A DNA stretch of 64,000 nt from contig DAOUBK010000029.1 of NCBI GenBank assembly GCA_034432635.1, positions 22,218 through 86,217 on the forward strand, written 5' to 3'. The position numbers and the translations under genes are program-made. The notes under the pieces are model-generated. The model searched no databases. It saw only the letters and a list, made by a program, of their open reading frames with translations, and was not told the DNA's origin. This DNA is from Roseiflexus sp034432635 (GTDB lineage: Bacteria > Chloroflexota > Chloroflexia > Chloroflexales > Roseiflexaceae). Shown one piece after another: positions 52,653 to 61,556 of the stretch (positions are counted from its first letter, which is position 1; every line of letters starts with the position of its first letter).

Positions 52653-53269
52653 TGGTAACTTCCCTCCGATGTTCCCCGAAATATGGTCGTCGTGGCGCAT
52701 CCGCGCCGGTTGATCCCATCACGCTGCACGACCCGCCAGGCGGTCATTGCCAGGATGCGCAGGTCGAGCCAGAACGAGAGATGATCGACATACCAGACAT
52801 CCAGCATGAATTTCTGTTCCCAATCGATCGCGTTCCGTCCGTTGACCTGCGCCCATCCGGTGATGCCAGGACGCACCGTGTGGCGGCGCATCTGTTCGGG
52901 GGTGTAGCGATCCAGATACTCCATCAGCAGCGGGCGCGGTCCTACCAGGCTCATGTCGCCGCGGATCACATTGATCAGTTCCGGCAGTTCGTCGAGGCTG
53001 CTGCTGCGCAGAAAACGACCGAACGGCGTCAGTCGTCGATCGTCTGGCAGTAGGTTGCCTTCTGCGTCACGCGCATCGGTCATGCTGCGAAACTTCAGCA
53101 TCGTGAATGGTTGCCCGTGCAATCCGGGGCGCTGCTGGCGAAAGATCACCGGCGCACCCAGCCGCATCCGCACCAGCGCTGCCAGGATCAACAACAGTGG
53201 CGCGCATACAACCAGCGCGATACTGGCGACACAAAGATCGAACACACGCTTTAGATAACGGCGATACAT
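52649..53269 (-). CDS. Initiating phosphoglycosyl transferase (PglC/WcaJ-type sugar transferase)
   Basis: A 206-residue monotopic membrane enzyme that moves a sugar-1-phosphate from a UDP-sugar to undecaprenyl phosphate, the first step of the repeat unit. The N-terminal re-entrant helix (KRVFDLCVASIALVVCAPLL), KFRSMTDA, the catalytic Asp-Glu dyad in SSLDELPELINVIRGDMS and LVGPRPL are intact. The short length matches PglC rather than long WcaJ forms. It is followed by the PglD-like acetyltransferase (4-nt overlap) and preceded 3 bp upstream by a glycosyltransferase, deep in the minus-strand operon. Confidence 0.93.
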   Translation of the reverse strand: MYRRYLKRVFDLCVASIALVVCAPLLLILAALVRMRLGAPVIFRQQRPGLHGQPFTMLKFRSMTDARDAEGNLLPDDRRLTPFGRFLRSSSLDELPELINVIRGDMSLVGPRPLLMEYLDRYTPEQMRRHTVRPGITGWAQVNGRNAIDWEQKFMLDVWYVDHLSFWLDLRILAMTAWRVVQRDGINRRGCATTTIFRGTSEGSYQ

Positions 53270-53272
53270 ACA

Positions 53273-54463
53273 CTACATTCTGCCGGTCACTGCACTCTCC
53301 AATGCCGGCAATCCTTTTGCGAGAAGGAGCCGATGGTATGCGGCAATAACCCGTTGAAATACCAGCCGTTCGTCGAACTGCTCAAGCGCCATCCGGCGTC
53401 CGGCGTCACCCATCGCTCTGCGCCGGTCGTGATCGCGCAACAGGCGGATCAACGCCGCTGCCAGCGCATCCACATCACGCAACGGCACGATCAGACCGTT
53501 GCGTTCGTGCTCTACTGCTTCGCGACAACCGCGCACATTGGTGACGACGCACGGCGCCCCCATTGCCGATGCCTCCATCGGCGCGCGTGGAAATCCTTCG
53601 CGGTACGAAGGTAGCGCAAATACGTCCATCAACGCATACATTTCGGGCATATCCTGACGAACGCCGGCGAAGACACACGTCGCTGCGCCGCACGCTGCAC
53701 GAATGTCATCGGGGGTCAGGGCATCACGCTTTTCGCGATCAACACCGCCAACGATCAGCAGCGCGACCGGACCAAAGCGTGATTGCACCTGTTGAACGGC
53801 GCGCGCCAGTTCGAGAATCCCCTTTTCGACCACCAGCCGTCCGACGAACCCGATCACCGGGATGCCGGGTGGCAATCCCAGCATCGAGCGCAGGTGCGCC
53901 AGGGTTGCCGGATCGATCCGCCCGCGATCAAAACGCCGGATATCGATGCCGTTGCCCAGGATCTGAATGCGCTCGGGTGGGCAGATACCCAGCCGGATGG
54001 CGGTATCCAGGTCCTCGCGGCTCTGCGAGAGCACCAGATCGGAGCAGCGTGCCGCAATGCGCTCCATCGTGATATAGAACTCGCGCCATACGCGCGGCAT
54101 GTGCTCGTGGAAATAGAAACCGTGGATAGTGTTGACCACCACCGGCACACCTGCCATGCGCGCCGCCAGTTGTCCAAGGAGCCCTGGTTTGGGGGTGTGC
54201 GTGTGCACAATCGTGAATTGTTCACGGCGAAAGATGCGGTACAGACACACCAGCGCGCGCAGATCGGCGAGCGGTGTCAGGCGTCGCGTGAATGGCACGG
54301 CGATGTGGCGGATGCCCTGCGACTCGATCACGGGAACGTCGTTCCCCGGCGTGGAGATGCCGCTTACCTCATAGCCCGCCTGAGCAATGCTGCGCATCTG
54401 GTTGAGCAGCAGATAGCGCAGCGACTGATCGACTGTGGTGATATGCGCAACCCGCAGAGTCAT
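53273..54463 (-). CDS. Family 4-type glycosyltransferase
   Basis: A 396-residue GT-B enzyme resembling PglA/WcaL-like transferases that add the second sugar to an initiating diacetamido sugar. HTHTPKPGLLGQLAAR and TIHGFYFHEH are characteristic of that group; the donor domain has LPSYREGFPRAPMEASAMGA (the E-x7-E pair) and IGFVGRLVVEKGILELA. It stops 3 bp before the PglC-like gene on the minus strand. Its family trait of acting directly after PglC suits this order, but linkage is not readable. Confidence 0.88.
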   Translation of the reverse strand: MTLRVAHITTVDQSLRYLLLNQMRSIAQAGYEVSGISTPGNDVPVIESQGIRHIAVPFTRRLTPLADLRALVCLYRIFRREQFTIVHTHTPKPGLLGQLAARMAGVPVVVNTIHGFYFHEHMPRVWREFYITMERIAARCSDLVLSQSREDLDTAIRLGICPPERIQILGNGIDIRRFDRGRIDPATLAHLRSMLGLPPGIPVIGFVGRLVVEKGILELARAVQQVQSRFGPVALLIVGGVDREKRDALTPDDIRAACGAATCVFAGVRQDMPEMYALMDVFALPSYREGFPRAPMEASAMGAPCVVTNVRGCREAVEHERNGLIVPLRDVDALAAALIRLLRDHDRRRAMGDAGRRMALEQFDERLVFQRVIAAYHRLLLAKGLPALESAVTGRM

Positions 54464-54475
54464 GGAACGTCCTTT

Positions 54476-55570
54476 CTATGTACTGCGTCCCACCTGGAGC
54501 AGGATATCAACCAGACGTGGCGCAACCGATTGAGTGGAATACGACTGAATGACCGTTGCGCGACCTGCCATACCCATGCGCTCCCGCAGGTCTGGATCGT
54601 CGAGCAATCGTGCCAGTGCGCAGCGCCACGCAGTTGGGTGATCTGCCAGCATCCCGTTCACGTTGTGGGCGATCAACCGACGCGCCACTCCGACCGGTGA
54701 ACAGACTGCCGGAACACCGACAGCCATGTACTGCACGGCTTTGACACCGCTCTTGCCCTGCGTCCATTCATCGTTCGGCAATGGCATCACGCCAATGTCC
54801 AGATCATGGAGATGCTGTACCTCGGTGTGCATACTCCACATGCGGTTGACGACCCGCACATGCGCGCTGCTGTACGCCATCGAACTGATCACGTGCAGTT
54901 CGAGCGGATACTGCTGCGCCAGTTCGGCAAAAATCGTCTCCAATGAGCGCAGGTAGGGAAAACCATTTGGCGTGCCGATCCAGCCGATGACCAGTCGATC
55001 CGTCGGACGAGGTGCGCGGTAATCCTTCGGCGGGTAGCGGGTGATGTCGACGCCACTGTTCACGACTGAAACGCGCGGGTTCAGGCGACGCATATAGCCT
55101 GCCAGATGGTCGTTCCAGACAATGACGTGTGTGGCGCTGCGTACAATGCGTTCGATCTTGCCGCGGCAGAGCAGGCGCACTAGGGGAAATGGGTGTCGCC
55201 GGTAGTACGCATATGTAGCATCATCGAACAGCACGACAAGTTTCACGCCGCGCCGCCGCAACCATTCCTCGAATCTATATGGCACATATGGGAACAGTTC
55301 CTTTTCGAGTACAACCAGGTCGTAGTGGTGCGCATCGATCAGCGCGCGCAACCGCAGCAGGACGCGGCGTGCATAGTACAGTCCGTGACGTGCGATTTCC
55401 CTGGCGCCTGTTGGACGATCAAGCACACCAAAATCGAAGTAGCGGTCGTCGAACAGGGGCGCAACAGTGCAGGTCATGCCTGCCTGCGCATATGCGGGCA
55501 GATACTGGTGCACCATGTAGCGACTGCTGCCCCCCTTCTGACTGTAGCGGGTAAGAAAGAGCACATTCAT
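54476..55570 (-). CDS. Family 4-type glycosyltransferase
   Basis: A 364-residue GT-B protein beginning MNVLFLTRYSQKGGSSRYMV. The donor domain has VIGWIGTPNGFPYLRSLETI and KSGVKAVQYMAVGVPAVCSP, a motif arrangement common in exopolysaccharide transferases that lack the EGFG version. The frame is open 113 codons upstream (to 55909), but family similarity and an AGAGGA ribosome site start at 55570. The start overlaps the preceding family 2 gene's stop by 4 nt (ATGA), so the two are translationally coupled. Confidence 0.85.
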   Translation of the reverse strand: MNVLFLTRYSQKGGSSRYMVHQYLPAYAQAGMTCTVAPLFDDRYFDFGVLDRPTGAREIARHGLYYARRVLLRLRALIDAHHYDLVVLEKELFPYVPYRFEEWLRRRGVKLVVLFDDATYAYYRRHPFPLVRLLCRGKIERIVRSATHVIVWNDHLAGYMRRLNPRVSVVNSGVDITRYPPKDYRAPRPTDRLVIGWIGTPNGFPYLRSLETIFAELAQQYPLELHVISSMAYSSAHVRVVNRMWSMHTEVQHLHDLDIGVMPLPNDEWTQGKSGVKAVQYMAVGVPAVCSPVGVARRLIAHNVNGMLADHPTAWRCALARLLDDPDLRERMGMAGRATVIQSYSTQSVAPRLVDILLQVGRST

Positions 55571-56523
55571 TGCGTCCTCTGGCACGACTGTATACCGATG
55601 GTCAAACCGCACACGTAAGCCGTTACGCGCCAGTACTGCGCAGCATACTCCCACTGTCGCCGCTGACCCGCCAGCGAAGCGCGCACCGTCGCCAGGCAGG
55701 CGCGCAACAGGAGCGCCGGTGCAAGCGCAATACAGAGCGCACCGGTTGTCAGCGCGCCGTAGTGCTTGTGGAAGAAGAACAACAGACTGGCGTATCGTTG
55801 CATGATTCGAGCATCCAGGTTCTGGAGCGAGCTCTGACCGCCGTAGTGCGTGATCTGTGGCGTCGGCGTGAAGCGGATGCGCCATCCTGCCTGTCGCACA
55901 CGCCAGCATAGGTCAACTTCCTCGAAGTACATAAAGAAGCGTTCGTCAAGTGGACCGGCGCTCTGCCACGCTTCGCGGCGCACCAGCAGGCAGGCGCCGG
56001 ATGGTTGATCGACATCACGTGCGTCATCGTGTCCCCAGTATGTCATCTTGAAGCGTGCCAGCCGTCGGTTCTGCGGCGCAAGGCGACTGATGCCCCAACT
56101 CTCCAGTGCAATGTTCAGCAGTGTTGGGAAATGGCTGCACGACGGTTGAAGGCTGCCATCAGCGTTCAGCAGCCGCGGACCGAGAATGCCGGTGTCGGGC
56201 ATCTGATCCATCAGCGCCACCATGTCGTCCAGTGCACCCGATGGCAGCCAGGTGTCCGGGTTCAGCAGGAGAAAGTAACGCCCCTGCGCCGGGGCAAAGC
56301 CAATGTTGTTGGCGCGCGCAAACCCGACGTTCTCCGTCAGGGTGATCAGGCGCACATGCGGGAATGTCGCGCGCACCATCTCGACGCTGCCATCCGTCGA
56401 AGCGTTATCGACCACGATGATTTCGCAGGTGAGTGTGCGCGCCGCTTCCGGCAGCGACGCCAGACAGGCGCGCAGAAGATCGCGCGTGTTCCAGTTGACG
56501 ATTACGATGCTGAGGTCGCACAT
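55567..56523 (-). CDS. Family 2 glycosyltransferase (WbbL-like)
   Basis: A 318-residue GT-A enzyme with LSIVIVNWNTRDLLRACLAS, VVDNASTDGS, LLNPDTWLPSG (metal site) and FFMYFEEVDLCWRVRQAGWR. C-terminal helices (ALCIALAPALLLRACLATV) are probably membrane-associated. The motif set fits rhamnosyl- or related deoxysugar transferases; it is a paralogue of 19892-20821. It overlaps the upstream glycosyltransferase by 22 bp and the downstream one by 4 bp. Confidence 0.88.
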   Translation of the reverse strand: MCDLSIVIVNWNTRDLLRACLASLPEAARTLTCEIIVVDNASTDGSVEMVRATFPHVRLITLTENVGFARANNIGFAPAQGRYFLLLNPDTWLPSGALDDMVALMDQMPDTGILGPRLLNADGSLQPSCSHFPTLLNIALESWGISRLAPQNRRLARFKMTYWGHDDARDVDQPSGACLLVRREAWQSAGPLDERFFMYFEEVDLCWRVRQAGWRIRFTPTPQITHYGGQSSLQNLDARIMQRYASLLFFFHKHYGALTTGALCIALAPALLLRACLATVRASLAGQRRQWEYAAQYWRVTAYVCGLTIGIQSCQRTQ

Positions 56524-57689
56524 ACCGGCTCACCTCGCAACTGGTAAAAGATGCGCTCTTCGGTCGGCGCCACACGATGAATGTCGAACAATTCCTGAAC
56601 GATCGCCCGTCCCCTGCGTCCCATCGCCCGCCGCACAGCGGCGGGCAGGGTCAGGGTATGCAGCAGCGCATCGGCCAATGCACCGGGATCGCGCGGCGGC
56701 GCCAGGTAGCCGGTCTCGCCGTCGCGCACCACGTCGGGCAGTCCGCCGACGGCGCTGGCCACTACCGGTCGCTCCATCAGCAACGGTTCGGCAGCACCGC
56801 CGACATTCTCCGAGAGCGATGGCACTGCCGCCACATCGCTTGCCGCCAGGATCGCCGGAATATCGGTACGCTTTCCGGTAAAGACAATGTGGCGATCAAC
56901 ACCATGAGCGTGTGCCAGTTGTTTCAAACGGGCCTCGTATGCGCCGTGCGCGGTGCCTTCTGGTTCGGCGCCGACGATCAGGAAGCGTGTTTCCGGCAGC
57001 CACGCCGTCACGTCGCGCGCTGCCCGGATTAGCACCTCGTGACCCTTAATGCCGCAGTGCGGGTCGAGACGGCGAACAGGCGGAATCAGGTATGCCACCA
57101 TCGTCACAACCGGGGCTGTGGAAGGAATGCCGAACTCATGGCGGATGCCCGATCCATCCAGCAAGGGATCGAAGCGTTCGAGGGGAAAGCCGTAGTAACT
57201 CAGGATTACCGGTGTGCGCACAAGCGGCGCCCGTCGATAGTAGCGCACAAGAGCGCGACTCGACGCGAGGATCGCGCTGTCCATCCAGGCGGTGCTGTAC
57301 TCTGCTACGCGGTAGTGTGGCAGTTCCAGGTCCCACAGGCTCGGCGGCTTGAACAGGCGCACCGGTACGCCTGCCAGCCGCGCCGCTATCCGCGCCCACA
57401 GGCTGATCGGCAGCGCATAGTACACCACTACATCCGGACGCTGCCGCCGAAACAGGCGGTAGAGCGTATTGACGGCGCCTGCCAGCGCACGAATTTCTTT
57501 CAGGTGACGCGGCGCGTTCCAGCCATGCACCTCCATTCCGGCTTGCCGTGCCAGGCGTTCCATGGGTGAGTCGGTCGGGCATACCAGTGCCACCTGGTGC
57601 CCACGCTGCGCCAGGAAGCGCGGCGTATGCAATGCCCATTCGTGTGCACCATATCCGGTAACGTACAGAATGGTCAGCGGCGCGCCCAT
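56502..57689 (-). CDS. Family 4-type glycosyltransferase (duplicated pair, copy B)
   Basis: A 395-residue GT-B enzyme. The donor site VPSLSENVGGAAEPLLMERP and GGLPDVVRDGETGYLAPPRD are clear, and ILSYYGFPLERFDP marks the linker. About 100 C-terminal residues are nearly identical to the upstream gene's, although the N-terminal halves differ, so this is a duplication followed by divergence or local gene conversion. The N-terminus TILYVTGYGAHEWALHTPRF has no strong ribosome site. It overlaps the upstream gene by 16 bp and the downstream by 22 bp. Confidence 0.87.
   Translation of the reverse strand: MGAPLTILYVTGYGAHEWALHTPRFLAQRGHQVALVCPTDSPMERLARQAGMEVHGWNAPRHLKEIRALAGAVNTLYRLFRRQRPDVVVYYALPISLWARIAARLAGVPVRLFKPPSLWDLELPHYRVAEYSTAWMDSAILASSRALVRYYRRAPLVRTPVILSYYGFPLERFDPLLDGSGIRHEFGIPSTAPVVTMVAYLIPPVRRLDPHCGIKGHEVLIRAARDVTAWLPETRFLIVGAEPEGTAHGAYEARLKQLAHAHGVDRHIVFTGKRTDIPAILAASDVAAVPSLSENVGGAAEPLLMERPVVASAVGGLPDVVRDGETGYLAPPRDPGALADALLHTLTLPAAVRRAMGRRGRAIVQELFDIHRVAPTEERIFYQLRGEPVCATSAS
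56584..56880. repeat. Nearly identical 297-bp segment shared with 57765-58061
   Basis: This segment inside one glycosyltransferase gene matches 57765-58061 in the next (offset 1181) at roughly nine of ten bases by eye, with no gaps noticed. It covers the donor domain to the C-terminal helix. The flanks diverge sharply, which suggests gene conversion rather than simple whole-gene duplication. Confidence 0.8.
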
Positions 57690-58894
57690 CGCAAACCTCG
57701 CATTCCTGGTGCACTCAACAATTCCTCGTACAGTTGCACGGTTTGCCCAACGGTTTTATTCAGATCGAACAATTCCTGAACGATCGCCCGTCCCCTGCGT
57801 CCCATCGCGCGCCGCACAGCGGCGGGCAGGGTCAGGGTATGCAGCAGCGCATCGGCCAATGCACTGGAATCGCGCGGTGGCACCAGGTAGCCGGTCTCGC
57901 CGTCACGCACCACGTCGGGCAGTCCGCCGACAGCACTGGCAACCACCGGTCGCTCCATCAGCAGTGGTTCGACAGCACCGCCGACATTTTCCGAGAGCGA
58001 TGGCACTGCCGCCACATCGCTCGCTGCCAGGATCGCCGGAATATCGCTGCGCTTCCCGGCAAACAGAACCGTCTGCTGGAGATCCAGATCGGCGACCATG
58101 CGGTACAGTTTCTGCTTGTAGTGTTCCGCTTCACCTGGCACCAGCGCATCGCCGACGATCAGGAAGCGCGCTTCAGGCAGCAACGCACGCACGCGCGCTG
58201 CTGCCTCGATCAGGATCTCGTGCCCTTTCAGCCCGATTCCGTCGAAAATATTCAGCCCGCGCAACGAACGTTCCTTCAGGGGAGAGTACATATAGGCAAT
58301 CATCGTCACCAGCGGCGCCTCCGGTGCAATGCCGAACTCGCGGCGGATCGGACTACCGTCGAGCGTTGGGTCGAATGGATCGAACGGAAAGCCGTAGTAG
58401 ATCAGACGGATGCGCCCGCGCATCACACCGCATTCCTCATAGATGCGTCGGGTCGCGCTGCTCGATGCGATAATTGCGCTGTCGAGAGGCGCGAGCGCCA
58501 TTTCGATCCGTCGCGATACAAGAATTTCGAGCGGTAGGGGACCGGGCCACTGAGTCAGGCGCACTGGAACCCCTGCTACGCACGCTGCCAGACGTCCCCA
58601 TACATTGGCGGGCGCCAGATGGTTGTGCACGACATCGATCTGCTCACGGCGCAACCAGGATGCCACGCGCGCAATATACGCCGCTGCGCTATGCGCGTGC
58701 CGGATGCGACGCGGAAAAGGCTCGATCCGTGTCGGTATGCCGGTTGCACGTGCCCGTTGTGGTAACGGACCTTCCTCCGGGCAGAGGAGGAACACATCGT
58801 GCCCGGCGTCGCGCAGCAGGCAGAGCGGATGGAATGCCCATCCACCGGCAAAAGCGCTTCCAACGATATGGACGATTCGTAATGACCGGGACAT
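57674..58894 (-). CDS. Family 4-type glycosyltransferase (duplicated pair, copy A)
   Basis: A 406-residue GT-B enzyme with LRIVHIVGSAFAGGWAFHPL, VVHNHLAPANVWGRLAAC, LIYYGFPFDPFDP and VPSLSENVGGAVEPLLMERP. The acceptor half differs from its neighbour at 56502 while the donor half is nearly identical (see the shared 297-bp segment), implying the same donor sugar but different acceptors. Its ATG directly follows the upstream polymerase stop. Likely adds successive residues of the same sugar. Confidence 0.87.
   Translation of the reverse strand: MSRSLRIVHIVGSAFAGGWAFHPLCLLRDAGHDVFLLCPEEGPLPQRARATGIPTRIEPFPRRIRHAHSAAAYIARVASWLRREQIDVVHNHLAPANVWGRLAACVAGVPVRLTQWPGPLPLEILVSRRIEMALAPLDSAIIASSSATRRIYEECGVMRGRIRLIYYGFPFDPFDPTLDGSPIRREFGIAPEAPLVTMIAYMYSPLKERSLRGLNIFDGIGLKGHEILIEAAARVRALLPEARFLIVGDALVPGEAEHYKQKLYRMVADLDLQQTVLFAGKRSDIPAILAASDVAAVPSLSENVGGAVEPLLMERPVVASAVGGLPDVVRDGETGYLVPPRDSSALADALLHTLTLPAAVRRAMGRRGRAIVQELFDLNKTVGQTVQLYEELLSAPGMRGLRWARR
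57765..58061. repeat. Second copy of the 297-bp segment
   Basis: Partner of 56584-56880; see that entry. Both copies run from the C-terminal FDLNK/FDIHR helix codons back to the GKR(S/T)DIPAIL region of the donor domain. Confidence 0.8.
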
Positions 58895-60241
58895 TCACTG
58901 CTCTCTTTCCTGCCCGACCAGGCATGCCAGAATCAGCACAAACACGAACGAAAGAACTGGATCGAATAGCGGTTCGCCAAACAGTGACGCGAGCATGACT
59001 GCGAGCAGCACTGCCTGCACCAGCCGTGCCAGATAGACCCTGTGAGCGATGAGCGTGCGTACGCGTTGCCACGCAGCAAGAAACATGCTGATACTCATCA
59101 CGCCACCGCCGATGCCGAGCATGGCGAGTGCGCTCAAAAAATAGTTGTGGGCGTATGCCAGGTCGTACACTGCCTGCCCGACGGCGGCTGGCGCCTGCCC
59201 GGTGCGCACCAGGTAGTCGCTGAACTTCCCCCAGCCGATGCCGGTCAGCGGCGCCGAGAGAAAAGCGTTGATTGCAGCGATCCACAGATCGATGCGCGCT
59301 TCCGCCGATGGATCGAATCCGCGTATGGGCGACCAGGTCATTTCGAGGCGCGCCCACACTGCTTCAGGTAAGCCGAGTAATACAAAAGCGCATATTGTGC
59401 CGATAGCGAGCCACAAGGTGTGGGAGCGTCCCCAGTACAGCAGCAGCGTTGCAGCGATCAACGCCATATACGACGAGCGACTGAACGAGAACAGGATGGC
59501 AGTCAGCAGCACAGCAAGCAATGGTGCCTTGATCGCCCATCCTTTTCTGATGCGCCATCCGATCAGGAGTATCCATCCGACGACCCACAACAATCCGAGC
59601 GAGTTCTTCAGGCTCCCGATAATGGTAGCGGTATCGATCCAGGCGTCACGCCCCTGCAGCCCTTCGGTCAGTGTGCGCGAATTGATCAGAAACGCAGCAG
59701 CCGTAACCGTTGCGCCGGTTGCGATCCCGGCGAGTAGCGTGTGCGCCTGTTTCCCTGTGAGCCGCGGCGCTGCCAGTGCAAACCAGAGGTAGGGAAGCAT
59801 CCCGATCATGGCAACGGTGAGGCGGCGCAGACTCAATCCTTCGCTGAACATCCCTCGTTCTGCGAGTGCGACAATCACTCCCCAGGCAACGGTAAGGAGA
59901 ACGAATTGCCGGTTCCAGCAACGCGCTTCCGGTTGATGGACAATCTGATGCGATGCGTGGATCAACGCTCCGCCATAAAGCGCAAGTACCGCCTGGCTGA
60001 AAAGTGCACTGCGCACGTCGAGCAGATACAGAAGCGGCACGGCGACGCCGAGCACAAAAGGGGCACTGCCGTCGTTGCGCAATACCAGCAGCACCCACAC
60101 TGCGGCACCCATCACCACCAGCAGCAGCATCGGCTGAGTCGCTGCCAGCACCCCGACCAGCGGTGCGAGGATCAATCCGATCAGCAACGCCGATCCTGTC
60201 CGGATAGACTCAGGTGCGACGAGCGTGGGTAACCTGTTCAT
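58895..60241 (-). CDS. Wzy/O-antigen-ligase-like polymerase
   Basis: A 448-residue polytopic protein with about eleven hydrophobic segments and a large loop containing APLTGIGWGKFSDYLVRTGQ, then DLAYAHNYFLSALAMLGIGG, the O-antigen ligase/polymerase signature with its His-Asn. SFSRSSYMALIAATLLLYWG is the usual preceding helix. It should polymerise exported repeat units. The ATG at 60241 overlaps the flippase gene by 32 bp; a GTG at 60265 would give a 56-bp overlap and has a slightly better GAAGA upstream, so the start is uncertain. Polymerase identity makes this cluster Wzx/Wzy-dependent. Confidence 0.87.
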   Translation of the reverse strand: MNRLPTLVAPESIRTGSALLIGLILAPLVGVLAATQPMLLLVVMGAAVWVLLVLRNDGSAPFVLGVAVPLLYLLDVRSALFSQAVLALYGGALIHASHQIVHQPEARCWNRQFVLLTVAWGVIVALAERGMFSEGLSLRRLTVAMIGMLPYLWFALAAPRLTGKQAHTLLAGIATGATVTAAAFLINSRTLTEGLQGRDAWIDTATIIGSLKNSLGLLWVVGWILLIGWRIRKGWAIKAPLLAVLLTAILFSFSRSSYMALIAATLLLYWGRSHTLWLAIGTICAFVLLGLPEAVWARLEMTWSPIRGFDPSAEARIDLWIAAINAFLSAPLTGIGWGKFSDYLVRTGQAPAAVGQAVYDLAYAHNYFLSALAMLGIGGGVMSISMFLAAWQRVRTLIAHRVYLARLVQAVLLAVMLASLFGEPLFDPVLSFVFVLILACLVGQEREQ

Positions 60242-61538
60242 AGAGAGCGTGTATCTTTCGTTCACTCTTCGCCCAATCCGTTGCCTGAAACACCAGTGAT
60301 GCGCGCCAGTTCAGGCCACTGGCGCGACAAAACCGGGCGATCATGAACAGCGACATCGCCGCGCGCGCGATACCGGTCGCCACTGCTGCCCCGGTTGCAC
60401 CGGCGAAGGGCACGAGCACCACCAGACCGGCAATCAAAACGCCGCACCCGATCCAGGCAGCGGTTGCCGGTGTTTCCGGTTGTTCACACGCGTTGAAATA
60501 GAGCGCCAGGATCATGCCGGGTGTGCCCAGCGCAGCGCCGATGCAGAGCAGCAGCGCCACCGGTGCAGCCGGACGGAATGCCTCGCCAAATCCAACCGGT
60601 ACAACCAGAAACGCGCCGCTTCCGATCATCAGCGCCAGTGCAAGCACACCGGCAGATGCATAGCGTGCTGTAGCAGCGATACGTGTGGCGATCAATGCGG
60701 GACTCTGTCCTGCCAGACGTGGCAGCAGAATGTTGATCAGTGTGTTGGGCAGCATCAACACCACATCCGCAAAAACGAACGCTATCGAGTAGATGCCAGC
60801 CTGAGCGATAGGTGCGAGACTGCCCAGCATCAGCAGACTGCTGCGTAGAAACAATAATCCGGCGAGACTCCCCCAAAACGATTGTAGTGCGTAGCGCATA
60901 AACGCCGAAATCTGCGGTACGCGGTATTCGGCAATGCCAGCGCGCTGTACAGCAGCAATGAGCAGGATAAGCGTCGTAAGCTGTACCCCAATCACAACTG
61001 CCGTGATTGCTGCAAAAGTTTCAATATGCAACCAAAAACATAGTGAAAGTGAAAAAACGTAGAGAAGAGTGGAAATGGCATTGATGTTGTTTGTAGATCG
61101 GATACGGTTCAATCCAACCAGGATTGCATTGAATATCGACGTGAGAATAAACATTGGCGCTAACAGCGCAATCGCCAGGATGACCTTCAGATCCGACGAT
61201 GCCTGGGGAGTGAAAGCAACTGCGGTATCGAGCGGCGCTACGGCAATGATGGCGAGACCGACAGCGTAGATCAGAGCGGCGCGCATCAGCCACAGCGCAT
61301 GGTTCGCAGTGCGCGCAACAAAGTAGACCGCAGCGCTTTCTGTGCCGAATAGCGCCACTCCACCGATCAGCGCCGACCAGCCAAGCGCGGTTGCAAGCAT
61401 CCCTTTTCCTTCAGGACCGAGCAGACGCGCCTGCAGAATTGCAGCGATCACCAGGCATCCCAGAGTGACCAGACGCAAAGCGTAGGTCTCAACCACGAGA
61501 CGCGCAACACCTGATTGTGATTGTGGTCGATGCGCCAT
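60210..61538 (-). CDS. Wzx-type oligosaccharide flippase
   Basis: A 442-residue protein with about twelve to fourteen hydrophobic segments. IAAILQARLLGPEGKGMLAT is the typical loop between helices 1 and 2, and FRPAAPVALLLCIGAALGTP lies in the later half. It exports undecaprenyl-linked repeat units for the polymerase encoded just downstream. The two flippases of the window (this and 12003) share fold but little sequence, supporting two separate glycan systems. It lies 18 bp downstream of the Wzz/BY-kinase gene. Confidence 0.88.
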   Translation of the reverse strand: MAHRPQSQSGVARLVVETYALRLVTLGCLVIAAILQARLLGPEGKGMLATALGWSALIGGVALFGTESAAVYFVARTANHALWLMRAALIYAVGLAIIAVAPLDTAVAFTPQASSDLKVILAIALLAPMFILTSIFNAILVGLNRIRSTNNINAISTLLYVFSLSLCFWLHIETFAAITAVVIGVQLTTLILLIAAVQRAGIAEYRVPQISAFMRYALQSFWGSLAGLLFLRSSLLMLGSLAPIAQAGIYSIAFVFADVVLMLPNTLINILLPRLAGQSPALIATRIAATARYASAGVLALALMIGSGAFLVVPVGFGEAFRPAAPVALLLCIGAALGTPGMILALYFNACEQPETPATAAWIGCGVLIAGLVVLVPFAGATGAAVATGIARAAMSLFMIARFCRASGLNWRASLVFQATDWAKSERKIHALYEQVTHARRT

Positions 61539-61556
61539 AGCGTGCCGGGTATCCTT

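Noticed and set aside
53783..54700. 305-codon plus-strand open frame
   Set aside because: Antisense to two well-supported glycosyltransferase genes; no ribosome site or family motifs.
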